DNA of 8,658 nt from the NCBI GenBank assembly GCA_013821585.1, contig JACDGO010000067.1, forward strand, positions 1 through 8,658, given 5' to 3'. The notes under the pieces are model-generated. The model made no database searches and was not told where the DNA came from. It was given only the letters and a program-made list of their open reading frames with translations. The position numbers and the translations under genes were made by a program. This document shows, piece after piece, positions 4,764 through 8,658 of the stretch (positions are counted from its first letter, which is position 1; the number at the start of each line of letters is the position of its first letter). The DNA is from Sphingomonadaceae bacterium. GTDB lineage: Bacteria; Pseudomonadota; Alphaproteobacteria; Sphingomonadales; Sphingomonadaceae.

Positions 4764-6335
4764 ATGATTTTCGATCGCGTCAAGTCGCTCGACGCCATCC
4801 TCGCCACCGCCGAGAAAAAGGGGCTGCACCGGTCGCTCGGCGCGTTCCAGCTGACCATGCTCGGCGTCGGCGCCGTGATCGGCACCGGCATTTTCGTGCT
4901 GACGGCGGAGGCCGCGCAAAAGGCCGGGCCGGGCATGATGATCAGCTTCGTGATCGCCGGCTTCGTCTGCGCGGTCGCGGCGCTCTGCTATTCCGAGCTC
5001 GCGTCGATGGTTCCGGTCGCGGGTTCCGCCTACACCTATACCTATGCGGTGATGGGCGAGCTGCTCGCGTGGATGGTCGGCTGGGCGCTGATCCTCGAAT
5101 ATGCGGTCGGCGCGAGCGCGGTGGCGGTCGGATGGTCGGGTTATTTCGTCGGATTGCTCAAGGGAAGCCTGGGCATCGTCATTCCGCACGCGCTGACCGT
5201 CGGGCCGCTTGAGGGCGGCGTCATCAACGTCCCCGCGATCGTGATTTCGGTCCTCGTCACCTGGCTTCTCATCATCGGCACGACCGAGAGCGCGCGCGTC
5301 AACGCGGTGCTCGTTTCGGTCAAGGTCGCGGCGCTCACCCTGTTTCTGATCCTGACGTTGCCGGTTGTGAAGATGGCCGAGTTCCACCCATTCATCCCGA
5401 ACGGTTGGGGCACTATCGGCGTGGTCGGCGCGGCGTCGTCGATCTTTTTCGCCTATGTCGGATTCGACGCGGTCTCGACCGCCGCCGAGGAGACCAAGAA
5501 TCCGCAGCGCAACGTGCCGATCGGCCTGATCGGCAGCCTGTTGATCTGCACGGTCTTCTATCTGCTCGTGTCGGCGGGCGCGATCGGCGCGATCGGCGCG
5601 CAGCCCGTCATGGACGCGGCCGGCCAGGCGCTGTCGCCCGGGTCGCCCGAGCTCGCCGCGCGCTGCGCACAGATCGTCGCGGGTGGCGGCAACGAGCCGT
5701 TGGTGTGCAGCCACGAGGCGCTCGCGCACGTTCTTCGCTCGATCGGCTGGGTCAAGATCGGCAATCTGATGGGCCTCGCCGCGTTCATCGCGCTGCCCTC
5801 GGTCGTGCTGATGATGATGTTCGGCCAGACGCGCGTGTTCTTCGTCATGGCGCGCGACGGCCTCCTCCCCGCCAAGCTCGCGAGCGTCCACCCGAAGTTC
5901 AGGACGCCGCACGTTGTCACCGCCTTTACCGGCGTCGTCGTGACGCTGGCGGCGGCGTTTCTGCCGGTCGGCAAGCTTGCGGATTATTCCAACGCGGGCA
6001 CCCTGTTCGCCTTCGCGATGGTCGCGGTGTCGGTAATGGTGCTCCGCCGCACCGATCCGGGCCGCACCCGCCCGTTCCGGACACCCGCCGTCTGGGTGGT
6101 CGCGCCGCTCGCGATCATCGGATGCGTGGGGCTTTATGCCTATCTCGGCCTCATCGCGAAGCTCGTCCTGATCGGGTGGGGCGCGGTCGGGTTGCTGATC
6201 TATTTCGGCTACAGCCGCAGCCGCAGCCATGTCGGCCGCGGCATCGACGACGTGCCGGAGCTTCACCCCGACGCGCCGCCGCTGCCGGTGCCGCCACTCC
6301 CGGGCGCCCCGACGCCGGGGGTGAGCCAGGCTTAG
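4764..6335 (+). CDS. APC-family amino acid permease (cationic amino acid transporter type)
   Basis: This inner-membrane secondary transporter imports amino acids, with the usual fold of the amino acid-polyamine-organocation superfamily. The 523-residue protein starts with a cytoplasmic MIFDRVKSLDAILATAEKKG, as bacterial CAT/YfnA-like permeases do. The first transmembrane helix holds GVGAVIGTGIFVL (34-46), whose broken-helix GxG binds the substrate carboxylate. SELASMVPVAGSAYTYTY follows, then about twelve hydrophobic segments in all. EETKNPQRNVPIGL is at about 242-255 (a loop conserved in the family). A long periplasmic loop (about 282-325) carries Cys301 and Cys315, which could form a disulphide. 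The C-terminal tail from about 490 is hydrophilic and proline-rich (PPLPVPPLPG). AGGGGAA (4752-4758) precedes the ATG. The gene appears monocistronic, with its own promoter region and a downstream hairpin. Substrate specificity is not readable; cationic or branched-chain amino acids are likely from relatives. Confidence 0.93.
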   Translation: MIFDRVKSLDAILATAEKKGLHRSLGAFQLTMLGVGAVIGTGIFVLTAEAAQKAGPGMMISFVIAGFVCAVAALCYSELASMVPVAGSAYTYTYAVMGELLAWMVGWALILEYAVGASAVAVGWSGYFVGLLKGSLGIVIPHALTVGPLEGGVINVPAIVISVLVTWLLIIGTTESARVNAVLVSVKVAALTLFLILTLPVVKMAEFHPFIPNGWGTIGVVGAASSIFFAYVGFDAVSTAAEETKNPQRNVPIGLIGSLLICTVFYLLVSAGAIGAIGAQPVMDAAGQALSPGSPELAARCAQIVAGGGNEPLVCSHEALAHVLRSIGWVKIGNLMGLAAFIALPSVVLMMMFGQTRVFFVMARDGLLPAKLASVHPKFRTPHVVTAFTGVVVTLAAAFLPVGKLADYSNAGTLFAFAMVAVSVMVLRRTDPGRTRPFRTPAVWVVAPLAIIGCVGLYAYLGLIAKLVLIGWGAVGLLIYFGYSRSRSHVGRGIDDVPELHPDAPPLPVPPLPGAPTPGVSQA

Positions 6336-6345
6336 GAATTGCTCC

Positions 6346-6373
6346 AGCCCCTCCCCTTCAGGGGAGGGGGCTT
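6346..6373. terminator. Bidirectional GC-rich hairpin between convergent genes; sphingomonad-type palindromic repeat
   Basis: CCCCTCCCC (6348-6356) pairs perfectly with GGGGAGGGG (6361-6369) around a TTCA loop. Allowing one bulged G, the outer AG (6346-6347) can pair with CT (6371-6372). It lies between the permease stop (6333-6335) and the kinase stop; the kinase TAA (6374-6372) overlaps the outer edge of the stem. There is no long T-run, so it may act by RNA structure and 3'-end protection rather than as a strict intrinsic terminator. I remember very similar CCCCTCCCC-type palindromes as abundant intergenic repeats in Sphingomonadaceae. Confidence 0.6.
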
Positions 6374-7370
6374 AAGAACCCAACCGCGCCTTCACCAGCG
6401 CCTTGAGGTCGCTTTCCGGCCGCGGGCCGTAATGCGAAATCACCTCGGCGGCGCATACCGCGCCGAGCGTCAGGCTGTCGCTTAGCGACCGTCCCTCGGC
6501 CTGGCCGCTGAGGAAGCCCGCCGCGAACAAATCACCCGCGCCGGTTGTGTCAACCACCGCCGCGACCGGCTCCACGGCGACACGCGCGTGCTCGCCGCCC
6601 GAGTGCGCTTCGGCGCCCTCCGCCCCGTGCGTGCAGACGAGCACCGGTACTTGCGCGGCCAGCGCCTTCACGGCTTGCGCGATGTCGTCGGTGCGCATCA
6701 GGGAGCGCACCTCGACGTCGTTGGCGAACAGGATGTCGATGTCGCCGTTGGCGATCAGCGCGCGGAAGTCGTCGCCGTGGCGGTCGATGCAGAACGCGTC
6801 CGACAGCGTGAACGCGACCTTGCGCCCCGCGCCATGCGCGATGTCGATCGCGGCGCGCATCGCCGCGCGCGGCTCGGGCGGATCCCACAAATAACCTTCA
6901 AGATAGAGGATCGCGGCGTCCTCGATCAGTCCCTTGTCGATCGCGGACGCGGGCAGGAACTGCGACGCGCCGAGGAAGGTGTTCATCGTCCGCTGCGCGT
7001 CGGGCGTGACGACGATCAGGCAGCGCGCGGTCGGCGGCTCGGCCCCGCGCTTGGCCGTGTCGAAGCGGACGCCGAGCGCGCGGATGTCGTGCGCGAACAC
7101 CTCGCCCAACTGGTCGTCGGCGACTTGGCCGATGAAGCCGCACGAGCGGCCGAGCGCCGCCATCCCCGCGATCGTATTCGCCGCCGATCCGCCCGAGACC
7201 TCGCGCCCCGGCCCCATGGCGGCGTAAAGCGCGGCCGCGCGTTCGGCGTCGATCAATTGCATCGAACCGCGATTGAGCTTCTCGCGCACGAGGAACGCCT
7301 CGTCGGCGCTCGCGATCACATCGACGATCGCGTTGCCGATGGCGACGACGTCGTAGCGGGCTGCTGTCAT
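6372..7370 (-). CDS. Adenosine kinase-like PfkB-family sugar/nucleoside kinase
   Basis: PfkB (ribokinase) family enzymes phosphorylate sugars or nucleosides with ATP; this one resembles the adenosine kinases annotated in alphaproteobacteria, which salvage adenosine to AMP. The product is 332 residues. YDVVAIGNAIVDVIA opens the N-terminus, with the substrate-binding Asp at 17. GGSAANT (60-66) is the family's first signature, GFIGQVADDQLGEVF follows, and the second signature DTTGAGDLFAAGFL begins at 274 with catalytic Asp280. HYGPRPESDL near the end is typical of this branch. The start is the ATG at 7368-7370, set by AGGAAA at 7375-7380; the open frame continues 55 codons further upstream but without a site and with low-complexity coding. 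It is convergent with the permease and divergent from the lipoprotein gene, with 97 bp between starts. Substrate (adenosine against other nucleosides or sugars) is inferred, not shown. Confidence 0.9.
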   Translation of the reverse strand: MTAARYDVVAIGNAIVDVIASADEAFLVREKLNRGSMQLIDAERAAALYAAMGPGREVSGGSAANTIAGMAALGRSCGFIGQVADDQLGEVFAHDIRALGVRFDTAKRGAEPPTARCLIVVTPDAQRTMNTFLGASQFLPASAIDKGLIEDAAILYLEGYLWDPPEPRAAMRAAIDIAHGAGRKVAFTLSDAFCIDRHGDDFRALIANGDIDILFANDVEVRSLMRTDDIAQAVKALAAQVPVLVCTHGAEGAEAHSGGEHARVAVEPVAAVVDTTGAGDLFAAGFLSGQAEGRSLSDSLTLGAVCAAEVISHYGPRPESDLKALVKARLGS

Positions 7371-7467
7371 TCTGTTTCCTGTCCGATAATTCGGCCCGCC
7401 GCCTAACCGGGGCGGCCGGTCCCGGCAACCTGTTGACCCGGCCTGTGTCCGCTTCCAAGCCACGGCG
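7371..7467. promoter_or_regulatory. Divergent promoter region between the kinase and lipoprotein genes
   Basis: These 97 bp must hold start signals for both genes. On the minus strand TTGCCG (7428-7423) and TAGGCG (7405-7400) are 17 nt apart and would start transcription about 25 nt before the kinase ATG. On the plus strand TTGACC (7433-7438) is a good -35 box but has no matching -10, and the lipoprotein ATG lacks a Shine-Dalgarno sequence, so a leaderless transcript is conceivable. None of these is strong. Confidence 0.3.
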
Positions 7468-7836
7468 ATGCGCAGACTCGCCTCCGTTTCCGCTCTGGTG
7501 CTCGTCGCCGGCTGTGCCGCGACGCCGGTCGCCACGCCGCGCGCGGTGGCGACGCTGAGCCCGCCGATGCGCCCCGTCGGGCTCGAACGCGTGCTCGGGC
7601 AGGACGCGGGCGCGCTGAATGCGCTGTTCGGCCAGCCCGATCAGGACGCGCGCGAGGACGGCGCGCGGCGGCTCCAATTCGCCGGGCCGATCTGCATCCT
7701 CGACGCCTATCTTTACGCGGCGGGCGCCGGCCGACCGGCGGTCGTCACCTATGTCGATGCGCGCCAGCCCGACGGGCGCGACATCGACCGCGCGTCATGC
7801 GTCGCCGCGCTGACCCGGCGGCAGCAGGCGCGCTAA
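7468..7836 (+). CDS. Small predicted outer-membrane lipoprotein of unknown function
   Basis: The product has 122 residues. A short signal peptide ([16 protein letters not shown]) ends in the lipobox V13-A14-G15-C16. Cys16 would be lipidated, and Ala at +2 favours delivery to the outer membrane. A Pro/Ala/Thr-rich linker (17-36) precedes a compact domain with the pattern [20 protein letters not shown], then [13 protein letters not shown], then [14 protein letters not shown], and Cys76 and Cys111 could form a disulphide. The G-x-P-D step after a helix is reminiscent of BamE/SmpA-like lipoproteins, but the match is loose and I would not name it so. No Shine-Dalgarno sequence precedes the ATG; the next in-frame ATG (7567) would remove the signal peptide, so 7468 is right. 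Its last 42 bases overlap the end of queG on the other strand. It is divergent from the kinase. Function unknown. Confidence 0.8.
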   Translation: MRRLASVSALVLVAGCAATPVATPRAVATLSPPMRPVGLERVLGQDAGALNALFGQPDQDAREDGARRLQFAGPICILDAYLYAAGAGRPAVVTYVDARQPDGRDIDRASCVAALTRRQQAR

Positions 7837-8658
7837 CGCCCAGCTCGCGGCTTCGGCGACGACGTCCGAGCTGTCGTTTTCCAAGCACTCCAAAGCGGTA
7901 ACAAGCCGGGCATCGCCACCGTTCCCGGCCGCGATCGCCGCGTTCCTGACCATCCGCACGCGGCCGACGCGTTTTATCGGTGACCTTGCGAAGACCTTGC
8001 GAAAGCTCGCATCGTCGAGCGCGAGCAGATCGGCGAGCGCGGGAGCGGCGAGCTCGGCGCGCGGCAGAAACGCGCGGTTCGCGGCGGCACTGGAGGCGAA
8101 CTTGTTCCACGGGCAGACCGCGAGGCAGTCGTCGCAGCCGTAGATGCGGTTGCCGATGGCCTCGCGGAATTCAAGCGGGATCGGCCCGTCGTGCTCGATC
8201 GTGAGATAGGAGATGCAGCGCCGCGCATCGAGGCGATAGGGCGCGGGAAAGGCGTCGGTCGGGCACGCGCGCTGGCACGCGTCGCACGAGCCGCAGCGGT
8301 CGATGTGAGGCGGATCGGGTTCGAGGTCGAGCGTCGTCATGATGCAGCCGAGGAACAGCCAGCTCCCGTGCGTCCGGCTGACGAGGTTGGTGTGCTTGCC
8401 CTGCCAGCCGATCCCGGCCGCCTGCCCCAACGGCTTTTCCATCACCGGCGCGGTGTCGACAAAGACCTTCAATTCGCCGCCCGCCGCCTCGACCAGCCAG
8501 CGCGCGAGCGCCTTCAGGTCGCGCTTGACGATGTCGTGATAGTCGGACCCCTGCGCATAGACCGAGATGCGGCCGACATGCCCCTCGCCCGCCAGCCGCA
8601 GCGGATCGTCCTTGGGCGCATAGCTGACGCCGAGCGCGATCACGCTGCGCGCTTCGGG
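7795..8658 (-). CDS. queG: Epoxyqueuosine reductase QueG (partial, 5' end beyond right edge)
   Basis: QueG performs the last step of queuosine synthesis, reducing epoxyqueuosine in the wobble position of Asp, Asn, His and Tyr tRNAs. It uses a cobalamin cofactor and two 4Fe-4S clusters. The 287 visible codons enter with [35 protein letters not shown], containing the conserved catalytic-type Asp, and WQGKHTNLV follow. The first ferredoxin cluster is [12 protein letters not shown] (8297-8262); CISYLTIEH and the second cluster [14 protein letters not shown] follow (about 8136-8095). A C-terminal HEAT-like part begins [15 protein letters not shown] and runs to the TGA at 7795-7797. The GTG at 8641-8643 encodes an internal valine, not the start; about 80-100 N-terminal residues are missing by comparison with the family. 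All visible cluster cysteines are intact. It converges with, and overlaps by 42 bp, the lipoprotein gene. Confidence 0.95.
   Translation of the reverse strand, partial: PEARSVIALGVSYAPKDDPLRLAGEGHVGRISVYAQGSDYHDIVKRDLKALARWLVEAAGGELKVFVDTAPVMEKPLGQAAGIGWQGKHTNLVSRTHGSWLFLGCIMTTLDLEPDPPHIDRCGSCDACQRACPTDAFPAPYRLDARRCISYLTIEHDGPIPLEFREAIGNRIYGCDDCLAVCPWNKFASSAAANRAFLPRAELAAPALADLLALDDASFRKVFARSPIKRVGRVRMVRNAAIAAGNGGDARLVTALECLENDSSDVVAEAASWALARLLPPGQRGDA

Noticed and set aside
4716..6266. Long open frame on the minus strand opposite the permease (516 codons)
   Set aside because: It is a high-GC antisense shadow: charged, low-complexity, rich in Arg, Asp and His, with no recognisable domain, and the plus-strand permease explains the sequence fully.
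5405..6406. Plus-strand frame of over 300 codons inside the permease
   Set aside because: Arginine-rich out-of-frame reading of the permease with no domain and no start signal.
7576..7588. 13-bp inverted copy of the tRNA-Leu T-arm (1588-1600), considered as a possible att repeat
   Set aside because: It lies inside the lipoprotein coding sequence, is GC-rich and short, does not reach the tRNA 3' end, and is in the wrong orientation for a simple att duplication; chance is likely.
6588..7677. Long Arg-rich frames overlapping the kinase gene on both strands
   Set aside because: They are shadows of the PfkB coding sequence; the kinase frame holds all family signatures.
1..8658. CRISPR arrays, toxin-antitoxin pairs, restriction or other defence genes, retrons
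   Set aside because: No regularly spaced direct repeats and no coding sequence with such motifs were found in any frame.

Overview
The window looks like a high-GC alphaproteobacterial chromosome, most likely from a sphingomonad (Sphingomonas or a close relative). The main reasons are the rpmH-rnpA pair, a PGPGW-type small membrane protein, and a HIT protein, APC permease, PfkB-family adenosine kinase and QueG that all resemble Sphingomonadaceae proteins as I remember them. A GC-rich palindromic intergenic repeat of a kind I associate with that group is also present. No database search was possible, so taxonomy and gene names rest on motif recognition.

Left part (1-844): on the minus strand, a small two-helix membrane protein is followed by an intrinsic terminator, then rpmH (L34), then rnpA, which runs off the left edge. 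rnpA has no ATG, GTG or TTG at the expected place; a CTG overlapping the rpmH stop codon is the best start.

Middle part (845-3276) is a zone of decay and insertion. comM (yifB) keeps only its first 65 codons and is joined to the C-terminal part of a frameshifted, AT-richer tyrosine integrase. An intact tRNA-Leu(CAA) follows, with its promoter inside the end of the integrase remnant. Next comes a DNA polymerase IV gene (dinB, minus strand) with two frameshifts and one in-frame stop. A 168-bp element with 24-bp terminal inverted repeats and an internal dyad follows; it looks like a non-autonomous or internally deleted insertion sequence. The complete dinB and complete comM are therefore both absent here. 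The rest of the region without an intact gene (2927-3276) holds this element, a 32-codon frame of doubtful value, and the leader of the next gene.

Right part (3277-8658) is mostly intact. A glutathione S-transferase family gene of lower GC stands beside the mobile element. A 57-codon gene on the minus strand with a very good ribosome-binding site is divergent from a HIT-family hydrolase. An APC-family amino-acid permease follows, whose putative promoter is covered by an 8-bp dyad. It converges on an adenosine kinase-like PfkB gene across a shared GC-rich hairpin. Divergent from the kinase is a short lipoprotein, whose 3' end overlaps the end of queG (epoxyqueuosine reductase, cut by the right edge) by 42 bp.

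I see no CRISPR array, toxin-antitoxin pair, defence cassette or biosynthetic cluster. The items most worth checking are the palindromic element, the comM-integrase junction, the broken dinB, the permease operator candidate and the small FlbD-like gene.
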